Assembly: GCA_012729055.1 (NCBI GenBank) | Contig: JAAYDW010000039.1 | Span: 1-36,604 of the forward strand | DNA length: 36,604 nt | DNA from: Deltaproteobacteria bacterium | GTDB taxonomy: Bacteria; Desulfobacterota; Syntrophia; Syntrophales; Smithellaceae | Reading direction: 5' to 3' | Part shown: piece after piece, positions 23,298-31,144 of the stretch | Layout: each line of letters starts with the position of its first letter | Numbering within the stretch: position 1 is the stretch's first letter | Program-made: the position numbers and the translations under genes | The notes under the pieces: model-generated | Seen by the model: only the letters and a program-made list of their open reading frames with translations | Told to the model about the DNA's origin: nothing | Database searches by the model: none

Positions 23298-23489
23298 ATG
23301 CTGAAATTTCTGAAAAATTGCAAAGACGCGGCGTTCAAGCGGGCGCGCCCGGTCGATCCCGACGAGGATCTGCTCGACGGCCCGCTTCCCGCGGGGTGAA
23401 GCGCCTCTCAAGACGGCGAAGCGGTCCGCTTCCCGGGCATCCTTTTCGAAAAACTCAAAAACGGATTTCGGCGTTTCCGGAAGGAGTAA
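23298..23489 (+). CDS. Second candidate selenoprotein (in-frame TGA at 23397)
   Basis: From ATG 23298 (GGAAG 8 nt upstream) 33 codons read MLKFLKNCKDAAFKRARP, then an acidic DPDEDLLDGPLPAG, then TGA 23397-23399. The frame stays open for 29 codons after the TGA, giving SASQDGEAVRFPG and a basic amphipathic end, and stops at TAA 23487-23489. Codons after the TGA keep the GC-rich third positions seen before it (about 19 of 29). Read-through would give 63 residues with one Cys and one U. A hairpin with a GGUCC loop follows the TGA. It may instead be a 33-residue peptide or a decayed gene. The family is not recognised. Confidence 0.35.
23418..23432 (+). promoter_or_regulatory. Candidate bacterial SECIS hairpin 2
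   Basis: GAAGC / GCTTC with a 5-nt loop GGTCC, which can close to a 7 bp stem. The loop begins 24 nt after the TGA at 23397-23399 and is nearly the GGUCU loop of Escherichia coli fdhF. It is short and could be chance in GC-rich DNA. Confidence 0.3.
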
Positions 23490-23507
23490 ACCGCCCGGTC
23501 GCTGTCT

Positions 23508-23906
23508 TTACAGAATTTTTTTCCCGGCGTCCGGGCCGCCCTTGACGAGATACACGTCTGTGATCTTTCCGACGACGGCCGTCTTGGGCTCGAGCGTCGC
23601 CCGGATGCTGTGAACCCATTCCACGTTTTTCTGAAAGATTTCGCCTTCCGTGTGGAGGGTGATATCGGCCTTGAGCTGGAAGCCGCCTTTTTCTCCCCAC
23701 CAGGCCAGCGCAATTTTCGGATTTTCACGCAGGTTGCGCAGCGTTTTGCCGAAATACTGGTCCGAGATGAGGATCGTTTCGTCGTCGAGAAATTTGACCG
23801 CGCCGATGGGAACGACGTTGGGAGTGCCGTCTGGGGACGCGGTTGAGAGGTACGCTAATTTTGCCGCCTGTAAACTTTCTTTGATTTCCGAAGTGACTTT
23901 AATCAT
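23508..23906 (-). CDS. Pyridoxamine 5'-phosphate oxidase-fold (PPOX) flavin-binding protein
   Basis: The product has 132 residues and a split-barrel flavin-binding fold. Visible features are the opening helix and AYLSTASPDGTPNVVPIGAV, the FLDDETILISDQYFGKTLRNLRENPKIAL segment that places the phosphate-binding residues, and a C-terminal strand DVYLVKGG. Related proteins bind FMN or F420 and often have undefined substrates. It is convergent with the candidate selenoprotein ORFs (18 bp between ends) and is the last gene of the reverse-strand group starting at 25038 or further upstream. Confidence 0.85.
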   Translation of the reverse strand: MIKVTSEIKESLQAAKLAYLSTASPDGTPNVVPIGAVKFLDDETILISDQYFGKTLRNLRENPKIALAWWGEKGGFQLKADITLHTEGEIFQKNVEWVHSIRATLEPKTAVVGKITDVYLVKGGPDAGKKIL

Positions 23907-23988
23907 ATCGCCTTTCCTGTTTCTGTATTTGCTTGAATGCGGCCGGCGATGTTCCGCTGGCCCGTTTTAAATTTTCCTTTGCCGGCGG

Positions 23989-24516
23989 CTATCGGGGAGC
24001 ATCCGGAAGACCGGAATTCCGGCCGGATTGCGCCTCGAGGATCAATTCGCCGGCAATCCGGGCGGCCCTTTCGGCGGGACGGCGGCATTTTTTGATGGCG
24101 TCGGCTTTCACGAATTCCATCCCTTCCCTGGGATCGGTGAGCTCGAAGCTGCGGCCGAAGATGCCGTGCTGCACGTCGCGGCAGTTGCATCCCCCGAATT
24201 CCGCTTCAAATCGCTTGCAAAGCTTGCGGGCCGCGGAGGTCGTCCGCGTCACCGCGGCCAGATCGTCGGCGCGTTCCCTGCCGAAGGCCAGCCCCAGCGC
24301 CATGATGCCGGCGACGACGGCGCCGCACGTCTCGCCGCGCAGCGCCATGCCGGGCATGGCGGTGGCCGCCTTCATCACCTCGGCATTGCCCAGGTGAAAA
24401 TGCTCCTGCAACGCCAGCAACGTGCCCTGCGAGCAGCTCGCAAACAGCTCTTCATAGTCGCCGGCCTTCTTTTCCAGCGCATCGAGCAGGGCTTCTGCAT
24501 TTTGATCAGGCTGCAT
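23989..24516 (-). CDS. C_GCAxxG_C_C family protein (divergent)
   Basis: The product has 175 residues. Family hallmarks in order are SCSQGTLLAL, ALRGETCGAVVAGIMALGLAFGR (the GCAxxG region, here TCGAVVAG) and GGCNCRDV. Such proteins are common in strict anaerobes and are thought to bind metals or redox cofactors through the conserved cysteines, but no reaction is established. It starts 3 bp after the ATC-hydrolase-like gene, in the same operon. A second family member lies at 26641-27168. The C-terminal tail is basic and slightly longer than usual. Confidence 0.75.
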   Translation of the reverse strand: MQPDQNAEALLDALEKKAGDYEELFASCSQGTLLALQEHFHLGNAEVMKAATAMPGMALRGETCGAVVAGIMALGLAFGRERADDLAAVTRTTSAARKLCKRFEAEFGGCNCRDVQHGIFGRSFELTDPREGMEFVKADAIKKCRRPAERAARIAGELILEAQSGRNSGLPDAPR

Positions 24517-24519
24517 GAC

Positions 24520-25038
24520 TTATTTCTCCATTTCCACTCTGAAGCGGCAGGTTTTATCGCCCTTCACCAGTAATTGGCTGAAGCCTTTCGGCTGAAATTT
24601 CGGATTCAGGCTCTCCATCATGCCGCACATGGAGGCGTCAAGCAGAATCCCGCAAAGATCGGGCTCCCTGGACCAGATGCCGGCTACCGGGCACGTGTAG
24701 ACTTCTTTTTCAAACGCCTCCGGCGTGGTTTCAATATAGCCTTGCCAGAAATTGGCAAAGGTATCGTCCATGCAGTCCTGCAGTTTCGGGATGCCGCGGC
24801 AGTCCGCCATATCCTCCGGTTGCGAACCGGAGCGCTTCATCCACATTTTGGCGCTTTGCTTCCCCATGGCATGAAATTTTTCTTTCATGCGTTCGACGTA
24901 CGCATCGCCTCCCACCTCTTTGCCTGTTTCATACGCCATGACGACATACAGGGCCAGGACCTGCATCCAGTTTTTGTAGCGTTTGCCCATTTCCTCTTCG
25001 CTCACGGGGTAATTTTCATATGCGGGTTTTTCTTTCAT
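24520..25038 (-). CDS. L-2-amino-thiazoline-4-carboxylate hydrolase-like protein
   Basis: The product has 172 residues with GGGAGG before the ATG at 25038. The N-terminal half is helical. The C-terminal half holds EKEVYTCPVAGIW, PDLCGILLDASMCGMM and a final GDKTCRFRVE. This Cys pattern and the ending resemble the ATC-hydrolase-like family found in anaerobes, several of which have no proven activity. It is immediately upstream of the C_GCAxxG_C_C gene (3 bp gap). The name is a family label; the true substrate is unknown. Confidence 0.6.
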   Translation of the reverse strand: MKEKPAYENYPVSEEEMGKRYKNWMQVLALYVVMAYETGKEVGGDAYVERMKEKFHAMGKQSAKMWMKRSGSQPEDMADCRGIPKLQDCMDDTFANFWQGYIETTPEAFEKEVYTCPVAGIWSREPDLCGILLDASMCGMMESLNPKFQPKGFSQLLVKGDKTCRFRVEMEK

Positions 25039-25081
25039 CTTCGGACCTCCCTTGGCTTAATATATTACAGAGTGTTTTCTT

Positions 25082-26533
25082 TTACATTCTTCTGCGTCTT
25101 TCGTGGTACTCCCGCACGGCGGCGAGCGAACGCGCGGCGCGCTCCGGATCCTGATAAACGGGAACGCCGCTGTCGAGCAGTGTGCGCACCATCTTTTCCT
25201 GAAGGCTGCGGTAGGTAAATCCGACGATCGGCTTATCGGGGTGGCGTCGGATGAGGCTCACGAACTTCTGTGCGTAATCGCCAATCAGCTTGTCCGCCTC
25301 CGCGCCGACCGCCTCCTCCGCAATGCCCATCTCCCCCAGAATGCGTTCCAGAAACAGCCCCGGCGAGACAAAATATGCAAGGAGCATATCCGTCTGTTTG
25401 TCCTGAAGCAGGGCATCCGGGATATTGAAATAATCCTCCGAAGGATTTTTGCTGAAAGTCATGTCCACCGGGTTGGCCGTGCTGGCGGTTTTCGGGATCA
25501 TCGGTTTGAGCTTCTCCACGGTTTCGGGCGTGAGGCGCGGCAGCGTGAGTCCCGAACGCCCGCAGGAATCCGCCGCCGTGGCGCCGGGGCCGCCGGAATG
25601 CGTCTGGATGACGATCCGGTTTCCACCGGGCTCTGGCAGGGTGCCCAGAGCGAGCGCGTAATCGAACAGCTCGGTAAGCGTGTGGGCGCGGATAATGCCG
25701 CACTGTTTGAAAATGCCGTCATAAATTTCGTTGGGGCCGGACAGAGAGCCGGTGTGCGAGAGCCCCGCCTGCTTTCCCGCTTCCGATCCGCCCACGTAAA
25801 GCGCGACGATGGGTTTGTGCGGCGTGATGGCTTTGGCGATTTCCATGAACTTATCGCCGCGGTTGATGCCTTCAATGTACAGGGTGATGACTTTGGTGTG
25901 AGGGCAGGCGCCCAGATATTCCAGGCAGTCCACGATGTCGATGCTGGCTTCGTTGCCCACGCTCAAGGCCGCGCTGAATCCCATGCCGTGCCGGTAAAGA
26001 TAGTTGAACATCTGCGTGATGAAGCTTCCGCTTTGCGACGCCAGACCGACGAAGCCCGCCTGGCAATCCGCCTTGATGGGCGTGGGATTGAGCTTGAGAT
26101 GGAGATTGGCGACGCCCAGGCAGTTGGGGCCCAAAAACCGGATGCCGTGACGGCGGGCAATCGCTTCGAGTTCCTTTTGCAGCGCCGCGCCTTCCGGGCC
26201 TGCCTCGCGGAATCCTCCGGAAACCACGATGGCGCTTCGGATGCCTTTCTTCCCGCAGTCGTCGAGCGTCTGGCAGACGATTTCCGTGGGCAGCACGATG
26301 ATGGCCAGATCGGGGATTTCCGGCACATCCAGAATACTCGGATAGGCGGGGAGTCCGCGGACAACTTTCTCCGTGGGATGGACCGGGAAGATTTTGCCTT
26401 CATAACCCAGCGCCTGCAGGGAGGACAGCATGATCGAACCCATGCGCATAAACGTGTTGGAGGCGCCGAAAAAGGCGATGCTTTTCGGATTGACAATCGG
26501 ATAGAGAGGACTTTCGGAGATTGAACGGATCAT
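25082..26533 (-). CDS. NDP-forming acyl-CoA synthetase, alpha (CoA-binding) subunit
   Basis: Converts acyl-CoA plus ADP and phosphate to acid plus ATP together with a beta subunit, giving energy conservation in anaerobes. The product has 483 residues with three domains: CoA binding (SIAFFGASN near residue 18, FPVHPTEKVVRGLPAYPS, AIIVLPTEIV, RFLGPNCLGVAN), a succinyl-CoA-ligase-like domain (GLASQSGSF, SVGNEASIDIVD, ALYVGGSEAG) with the phosphohistidine in SHTGSLSG, and a third domain (IVIQTHSGGPGATAAD). The ATP-grasp beta domain is absent from this protein and from the window, so a partner must lie elsewhere. No strong ribosome-binding site; AGG lies about 10 nt upstream. Confidence 0.92.
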   Translation of the reverse strand: MIRSISESPLYPIVNPKSIAFFGASNTFMRMGSIMLSSLQALGYEGKIFPVHPTEKVVRGLPAYPSILDVPEIPDLAIIVLPTEIVCQTLDDCGKKGIRSAIVVSGGFREAGPEGAALQKELEAIARRHGIRFLGPNCLGVANLHLKLNPTPIKADCQAGFVGLASQSGSFITQMFNYLYRHGMGFSAALSVGNEASIDIVDCLEYLGACPHTKVITLYIEGINRGDKFMEIAKAITPHKPIVALYVGGSEAGKQAGLSHTGSLSGPNEIYDGIFKQCGIIRAHTLTELFDYALALGTLPEPGGNRIVIQTHSGGPGATAADSCGRSGLTLPRLTPETVEKLKPMIPKTASTANPVDMTFSKNPSEDYFNIPDALLQDKQTDMLLAYFVSPGLFLERILGEMGIAEEAVGAEADKLIGDYAQKFVSLIRRHPDKPIVGFTYRSLQEKMVRTLLDSGVPVYQDPERAARSLAAVREYHERRRRM

Positions 26534-26595
26534 TTTTTTATACCTGCCTTTACAGTTGAATTTTCATGGAGGTGAACTGGAGATCCGGGCGAGAC

Positions 26596-26624
26596 GCCGG
26601 ATTCCCGAAAGGCGGGAACCCGGC
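26596..26624. repeat. REP-like hairpin
   Basis: GCCGG-a-TTCCCG, a short loop, CGGGAA-c-CCGGC: 11 paired bases with one mismatch. It lies in the 107 bp between the synthetase start and the end of the next gene. The form (GATTCCCGaaaGGCGGGAAcCC) resembles palindromic dispersed repeats of proteobacteria. Confidence 0.6.
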
Positions 26625-26640
26625 GCCGGAGAGCGATTCT

Positions 26641-27168
26641 TTAAACCACCGGCATTTCCTGTTTTTTGTCTTTTTGGGCCTGTTCGTCGAGGATGATGGC
26701 AAGCGCCATGCGGGCGGCCTTCCCCACGAGCGTGGAGCAGCCTTCCGGCATTCCCGCGGCCAGGGCCGCCTTCATGTCTTCCATGTTGTAGAGGTTGAAG
26801 AAGCGGCCGAACTGTTTGACCTGGAGGTCATGGCAGCGGCAGGCGGAAAACTCTTTTACAAACTGTTCGTGAAACTGCTTGGCCAGAAGCAGCGCTTTGA
26901 TCTGCTTGCCCATTTTCGCCAGATCTTCTTTTTTGCGGCCGAAAAAGTAGCTGATAGCCATCGTGCCGCCGGAAAGGGCGCCACAGTGGCCGTCGCCGGA
27001 AAGTCCCACGCCGTCGGCAAATCCCGTGGCGGAGCGCACGACATTTTCGTCCTCCACGCCCAGGACTTCGAAGATGGCGGACAGCGAGCATTGCGCGCAG
27101 TTGCCGCCGCGAAGTTCATAAGCTTTCGCCCGTTTATAGACTTCTTCAATCATTTCTTCTTTGTTCAT
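26641..27168 (-). CDS. C_GCAxxG_C_C family protein
   Basis: The product has 175 residues and is a clear member: GGNCAQCSLSAIFEVLG near residue 22, DGHCGALSGGTMAISYFFGR (the GCAxxG-type core), and SACRCHDLQ. The conserved cysteines are all present, unlike the more divergent paralogue at 23989. The role is undefined; a redox-linked or metal-binding role is inferred from the cysteines and from occurrence in anaerobes. It is on the same strand upstream of the acyl-CoA synthetase gene but separated by a REP-like hairpin. GGAG lies 11 nt before the ATG. Confidence 0.85.
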   Translation of the reverse strand: MNKEEMIEEVYKRAKAYELRGGNCAQCSLSAIFEVLGVEDENVVRSATGFADGVGLSGDGHCGALSGGTMAISYFFGRKKEDLAKMGKQIKALLLAKQFHEQFVKEFSACRCHDLQVKQFGRFFNLYNMEDMKAALAAGMPEGCSTLVGKAARMALAIILDEQAQKDKKQEMPVV

Positions 27169-27409
27169 TTAATGATTATCTCCATGGTCATTATTTTGGT
27201 CTTTGGCTTCCTTAAGATACTTCCCTGCCCCTGGTGGGCGGGGACCCTCCCCCAGCCCCTCCCATCAAGGGAGGGGTGAAGGGCCGATCCTTGCAGAGAG
27301 GTGCCCTCCCATGCGTGCCATTCAGGGTATTCGCCGGGAACCCTTCATGATATTCCTGGATTTCCGATCGCTCTTCGCTTGTCCGGAATGACGCAGATGG
27401 ATGACACCA
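27169..27409. repeat. Intergenic repeat-rich stretch
   Basis: No supported gene. It holds a hairpin CCCCTCCC-atcaa-GGGAGGGG (27256-27276) inside a longer C/G-rich block, then on the reverse strand a segment starting CATTCCGGACAAGCGAAGAG that resembles common dispersed palindromic repeats. It ends at the heptamer units at 27410. Confidence 0.5.
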
Positions 27410-27430
27410 CCATCCACCATCCACCATTCA
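27410..27430. repeat. Heptamer repeat, three units
   Basis: CCATCCA, CCATCCA, CCATTCA end exactly at the TAG stop codon (27431-27433) of the Fe-S protein gene. The unit and placement match the eight-unit array at 1692-1750. Confidence 0.85.
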
Positions 27431-28606
27431 CTACTTCCGGGCCCGTTCCAGTATTTCGGCAAGGCTAAGCACTTCCAGGCGGTCCTCCAGGTTTTCCATC
27501 TTCACCGCGTCCGTCAACATCTTGGCGCAGTTGGGGCAGGCCACCGCGAGAATCGAAGCGCCCGTCTCAGCCGCTTCACGCACGCGCACACGCGAGGCGC
27601 TGTCTTCAGACATGCCCAGAATGTCCGTGAAGAAGTTGCCACCGCCTCCGCCGCAGCAAAAGGCGTCTGCGCCGTGGCGGTGCATTTCGACAAATTCGGC
27701 CTTGGGAATGGCTTTCAGAATGTCCCGCGGCGCCTGATAAATATTCTGATGCCGTCCCAGATAGCAGGGATCGTGATACGTGATGGTCACCGGCCAGGCT
27801 TTGAGCTTGATCTTTTTCTTTTTAATGAGTTCGGCTAAAACCTCGCTGTAGTGGCGCACCTTGAAGAGCCCGCCAAGGCGGGGATAATCTTTCTTAAAGG
27901 TGTTCAGCGCGTGAGGGTCAAGCGTAATAATTTCCTTCACGCCCTTTGCTTTGAAGGTTTCAATATTGGCTTGGGCCAACTGGACAAAAAGCCCCATCTC
28001 GCCCAGAGCCCGCACGTCGTTTCCGTCGCAGCCCTCCTCGTTTCCGAGAATCCCCACGGAAAGGCCCGCATCCACCAACATTTTCCCCACGCTTTGGGCC
28101 ATGCGCTTTCCGACTTCGTCGTAAGAGCCGACTGAGCCGGCGTAGAAGAGGTATTTCTGGTTGGTAAAAGGTTTCAGCCCCGTCCCTTTGGCCCAGTCAC
28201 CCCGCTCGGACTGCGGCAGCTTATAGGGGTTGCCGCTCACCGCGACGGCCTTGAAATAGTCGCGCACGCCCGGCGGAATTTTTCCCTCTCCCACCAGTTC
28301 GGCGCGGGTTTCCTGAAAGATGTCCGGCAGGAAATCCTTGAATTTGGGAAACACGCACTGGTCCTTGCAGTTGTCGCAGGCGACACAGGAAAACATAATT
28401 TCGGCAAAGCGCGCTGAGGTTTCAATTTCGCCGGATAGCCATGCGCGGGTAAGCCACATGCGGCCGCCGGGGGCGAAGGTGTCCCAGCCGAAGGCCTTGT
28501 AGGACGGGCAGTTGAAGTCGCTGTAATCGGACGGATACTTGCAGTAGCCACAGCGGAAGCAGCGGTGGACGATATTTTCATGTTCGATGTGCCGGATGTA
28601 GGTCAT
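27431..28606 (-). CDS. (Fe-S)-binding protein with CCG domain, HdrD/GlcF-like
   Basis: A cytoplasmic electron-transfer protein of 391 residues. The N-terminus has RCFRCGYCKYPS and CVACDNCKDQCVF, consistent with two ferredoxin-type [4Fe-4S] sites, the first atypical. The C-terminal part contains the cysteine-rich CCG pattern: YHDPCYLGRH...FCCGGGGGNFF, then ACPNCAKML, as in HdrB/HdrD and GlcF. Its ATG overlaps the stop of the FAD oxidase gene by 4 nt (ATGA). With the other two genes it likely passes electrons from a hydroxyacid or acyl substrate to a quinone, ETF or disulfide partner. A heptamer repeat directly follows the stop. Confidence 0.9.
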   Translation of the reverse strand: MTYIRHIEHENIVHRCFRCGYCKYPSDYSDFNCPSYKAFGWDTFAPGGRMWLTRAWLSGEIETSARFAEIMFSCVACDNCKDQCVFPKFKDFLPDIFQETRAELVGEGKIPPGVRDYFKAVAVSGNPYKLPQSERGDWAKGTGLKPFTNQKYLFYAGSVGSYDEVGKRMAQSVGKMLVDAGLSVGILGNEEGCDGNDVRALGEMGLFVQLAQANIETFKAKGVKEIITLDPHALNTFKKDYPRLGGLFKVRHYSEVLAELIKKKKIKLKAWPVTITYHDPCYLGRHQNIYQAPRDILKAIPKAEFVEMHRHGADAFCCGGGGGNFFTDILGMSEDSASRVRVREAAETGASILAVACPNCAKMLTDAVKMENLEDRLEVLSLAEILERARK

Positions 28607-29985
28607 GAGTTCACCTCCCAGTTGCCGGGGTTCATGATCCCCTGGGGATCGAGGTTTTTCTTGATCATCAAAAGGAGCTTGCGCGCGTTGGGCTCCATTT
28701 TGGCAAGCGTCATCTGCTGCTCCTTGAAGTTGGGTTTCCAGGGAATGCCGCCCATGTCGAGGGCAAACGCCGTTGCTTCGGTGAGCGCCTGCTCCACGCG
28801 CTCCATCATCGCCTTGTCGTTGCGGTTGAAGGCGAAAGAGATGCTGTACATCATGGAGTGCCCGCCGGAAATGAGCCTCGCCGTACTGGCGTACAGAACA
28901 TTGTATTTGGCGGCGAGTTCCACCACCTTGGCGGCGTATTGCGGGAAATGCTCAATCGGCGCGATGGGGCCGGAGTATTCAAACCCGCCGCCTTTGGGCA
29001 CATCGGCGAAATCGGCGATGTTGCGACCCGGCATTTCCAGAAGCATGGGCTTCATGTACTGCATCGACATGAAGCCTCCGTCTTTGGAATCCATGTATTC
29101 CTGAAGGCAGTCCCAGACCATCTTCCTCTTGAATTCGATTTCTTCTTCCGTATCGCCGGTGAAAAAAATCGTGATGTGGTAGTTGCCCAGAAACATGAGC
29201 GGCTTGGGCTGAAACCAGACGTTGATGTCTTCGAGCATTTCCAGATGCGTGAGCTTGTAGAGAATATGCGGAATCAGATCGACCCGGTCCGTGACGAAGA
29301 GTTCGGCGTCGCGGATTTTTTTATTGGGGTAGAGCTTCAACCCGACCTTGGTGATGATACCCGTACAGCCCAGCCAGCCGAGGAAGAGTCCCGACAGGTC
29401 GGGCAGCGTCGGCCCTTTGGAAATCCAGTAGGGGCCGATCGACGGCGAGCCGATGAGGCAGATCTCGCCCGTGGGCAGCACCACCTCGAGCCCCGTGACC
29501 ATGTCCGAATTGAAGCCGTACTGGTTGGTGAGCCGGCCCTGGCCGTGCAGCGAAACGTTGGCGGCGATGGTCGTGGTGGCCGGCGCGTCGGGAATACTGT
29601 GCCTAAGCGTCGGATGGTTTTTTTGCAGATAGGATTTGAGCGCGCCCTGGGACGTGCCGCCTTCCACAACGACGTAGCGGGCCATGGCGTTCACTTCCAG
29701 GATTTTATTCATCCGCTTCATGTCCAAAACGATGCCGCCCTTCAAGGGAATCACCAGTCCCGCGAGCGACATGCCGTTTCCCATCGGGACAACGGGAACC
29801 TTTTCCCGGTTGGCCAACTGGACGATCTTCTGGACTTCTTCGGTCGTTTTGGGCGCGACCACATAGTCGGGCTTGTGCGGCGCAAGCACGCCGGGATCGC
29901 GGGAATAAAACCAGAGCTCTTCGGGCGCGTTGGAAACAGATCGTTCGCCGACAATGTCAATCAGGGATTGCAGGATATCGCTCAT
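28603..29985 (-). CDS. FAD-binding oxidoreductase (GlcD/D-lactate dehydrogenase type)
   Basis: The product has 460 residues from ATG 29985 (AGGGAGG 7 nt upstream, 4-nt ATGA overlap with the preceding gene). The FAD-binding type 4 (PCMH) domain shows PDYVVAPKTTEEVQKIV, VPVVPMGNGMSLAG, GGIVLDMKRMNKI, VVEGGTSQGAL and GLTN-like GRLTNQYGFNSDMV. The C-terminal FAD-oxidase domain ends DPQGIMNPGNW, the standard motif. The substrate would be a 2-hydroxyacid such as lactate or glycolate, by family. It is flanked on both sides by Fe-S proteins, resembling GlcDEF-like modules. Confidence 0.92.
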   Translation of the reverse strand: MSDILQSLIDIVGERSVSNAPEELWFYSRDPGVLAPHKPDYVVAPKTTEEVQKIVQLANREKVPVVPMGNGMSLAGLVIPLKGGIVLDMKRMNKILEVNAMARYVVVEGGTSQGALKSYLQKNHPTLRHSIPDAPATTTIAANVSLHGQGRLTNQYGFNSDMVTGLEVVLPTGEICLIGSPSIGPYWISKGPTLPDLSGLFLGWLGCTGIITKVGLKLYPNKKIRDAELFVTDRVDLIPHILYKLTHLEMLEDINVWFQPKPLMFLGNYHITIFFTGDTEEEIEFKRKMVWDCLQEYMDSKDGGFMSMQYMKPMLLEMPGRNIADFADVPKGGGFEYSGPIAPIEHFPQYAAKVVELAAKYNVLYASTARLISGGHSMMYSISFAFNRNDKAMMERVEQALTEATAFALDMGGIPWKPNFKEQQMTLAKMEPNARKLLLMIKKNLDPQGIMNPGNWEVNS

Positions 29986-31016
29986 GAGGCAGCCTCCCTT
30001 TCTTTTTCGCCGATGGCCATTTTGCATAGATCGATGATATGCAAGGGTTTCAAGCCCCGCTTGGAGACTTTTTCCGCTAAAGACGTCTGACAGGCCGGAC
30101 AGTTGAAAACGCAGTATTCGGCGCCGGCGGCCAGCATGTCGTCAATGTTGCGCTTCTGCACGTCGTCGGCCAGTTTGTAGCCGGAAATAGAGCGCAGAAT
30201 CTCCGCGCAGCAAAGCGCGTTTTCGTCCTGGTAGGTTCTTTTGGGCGCCTTGACGCCGATGAGAGTGAAGATTTTTTTCACGAGCGCGTGCTTGTCCGGA
30301 ATGAGCCGGTTGGAGCAGGATCGCTGATAGGCGACAGTGATGTTTAGCGGTTTTATTTTATCTTTAAGCTCCTTCATGCGCTGCAAAACATAATCCAGGT
30401 AGTAAACCGGCTGAAAGGGCACCTCCATGCCGTAGGCGGAGGCAATCGAGGTCAGCGTGCCGTAGCATTCGTCATGCAGGCAGATGACTTCCTTGACGCC
30501 GAGTTTCCGGTAATTGTCAATGACGATGGGGAGGCGCTCCTTGATGACCGACATGCGGGCGAAGTGTGTGTGGACGGCGGGGCACATGAATTCCGCGCCG
30601 AACACGCCGGCGTCGGCGACATCCTTGAAAATCTCACCACTTCCCAGCGGCCCCAGGTCGGGAATGTAGCAGCAGGAGAGCGCCTTGTCTTTCACGTTGC
30701 CCACGAGACACTTGCCCTGCATCACCGTCATGTTGATCCACTGGTTGGTGATGGGCCGGGGCGCGGTGAACATGCCTTTTTCCTCGCGCTTCTCGGAAAT
30801 GAGGTAGAAGGGGTGGTTGCCCCGCGTGCAGTATTCCTCACAGGCGTAGCAGGTCATGCATTCGGAAAGCACCCGGGAATCTTTGCCTTTCATGATTTTC
30901 ATCATTTCCCCGTGCGCTTCCTTGTGTCCGCTAAAGGTCATGTACTGGCACTTGAGCAGACAGTCGGCCGAGCGGCAGCTTGCGCAAACTTTTTGATCGA
31001 ATTTCAATTGATACAC
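29982..31016 (-). CDS. (Fe-S)-binding protein with CCG domain, HdrB/HdrD-like
   Basis: The product has 344 residues starting at GTG 31016, which follows GGAGGTG at 7 nt. The N-terminal clusters CASCRSADCLLKC and CMTCYACEEYC suit two [4Fe-4S] sites. The C-terminal half has AYQRSCSNRL, ALCCAEIL and FNCPACQTSL, CCG-like cysteine sets that in HdrB form a noncubane cluster. It is the first gene of the three-gene operon and is followed by ATGA coupling. Having two different CCG proteins around one GlcD-type flavoprotein suggests a multi-cluster electron path. The exact electron acceptor cannot be told. Confidence 0.88.
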   Translation of the reverse strand: MYQLKFDQKVCASCRSADCLLKCQYMTFSGHKEAHGEMMKIMKGKDSRVLSECMTCYACEEYCTRGNHPFYLISEKREEKGMFTAPRPITNQWINMTVMQGKCLVGNVKDKALSCCYIPDLGPLGSGEIFKDVADAGVFGAEFMCPAVHTHFARMSVIKERLPIVIDNYRKLGVKEVICLHDECYGTLTSIASAYGMEVPFQPVYYLDYVLQRMKELKDKIKPLNITVAYQRSCSNRLIPDKHALVKKIFTLIGVKAPKRTYQDENALCCAEILRSISGYKLADDVQKRNIDDMLAAGAEYCVFNCPACQTSLAEKVSKRGLKPLHIIDLCKMAIGEKEREAAS

Positions 31017-31111
31017 GAAATCACCTCCATGAATTAAACATTCGTTTGATGATCGCCTTGCGGCATGATCCCGCTTGACCGGCGCCCCTTGGGTTTGGGC
31101 GAAGGCTACTA

Positions 31112-31144
31112 TACAAAAAAATAATGTGCGCCGTTACCGCGCAC
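31112..31144 (-). terminator. Intrinsic terminator of the AraC gene, overlapping its stop
   Basis: On the reverse strand GTGCGC-ggtaacg-GCGCAC is followed by ATTATTTTTTTG. The stop TAA of the regulator (31134-31136) lies in the loop, an economical arrangement. Confidence 0.75.

Noticed and set aside
25103-26524. Forward 473-codon ORF antisense to the acyl-CoA synthetase gene
   Set aside because: It is the shadow of a GC-rich gene; its translation is His/Arg/Asp-rich without domains, while the reverse frame is a textbook family member.
27203-27427. Short ORFs on both strands through the repeat-rich stretch before the Fe-S protein gene
   Set aside because: They consist of translated repeats (Gly/Trp/Pro-rich) and are typical false ORFs.
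28858-30090. Forward 410-codon ORF antisense to the FAD oxidase gene
   Set aside because: Same reason: antisense shadow of a well-supported gene with composition bias only.
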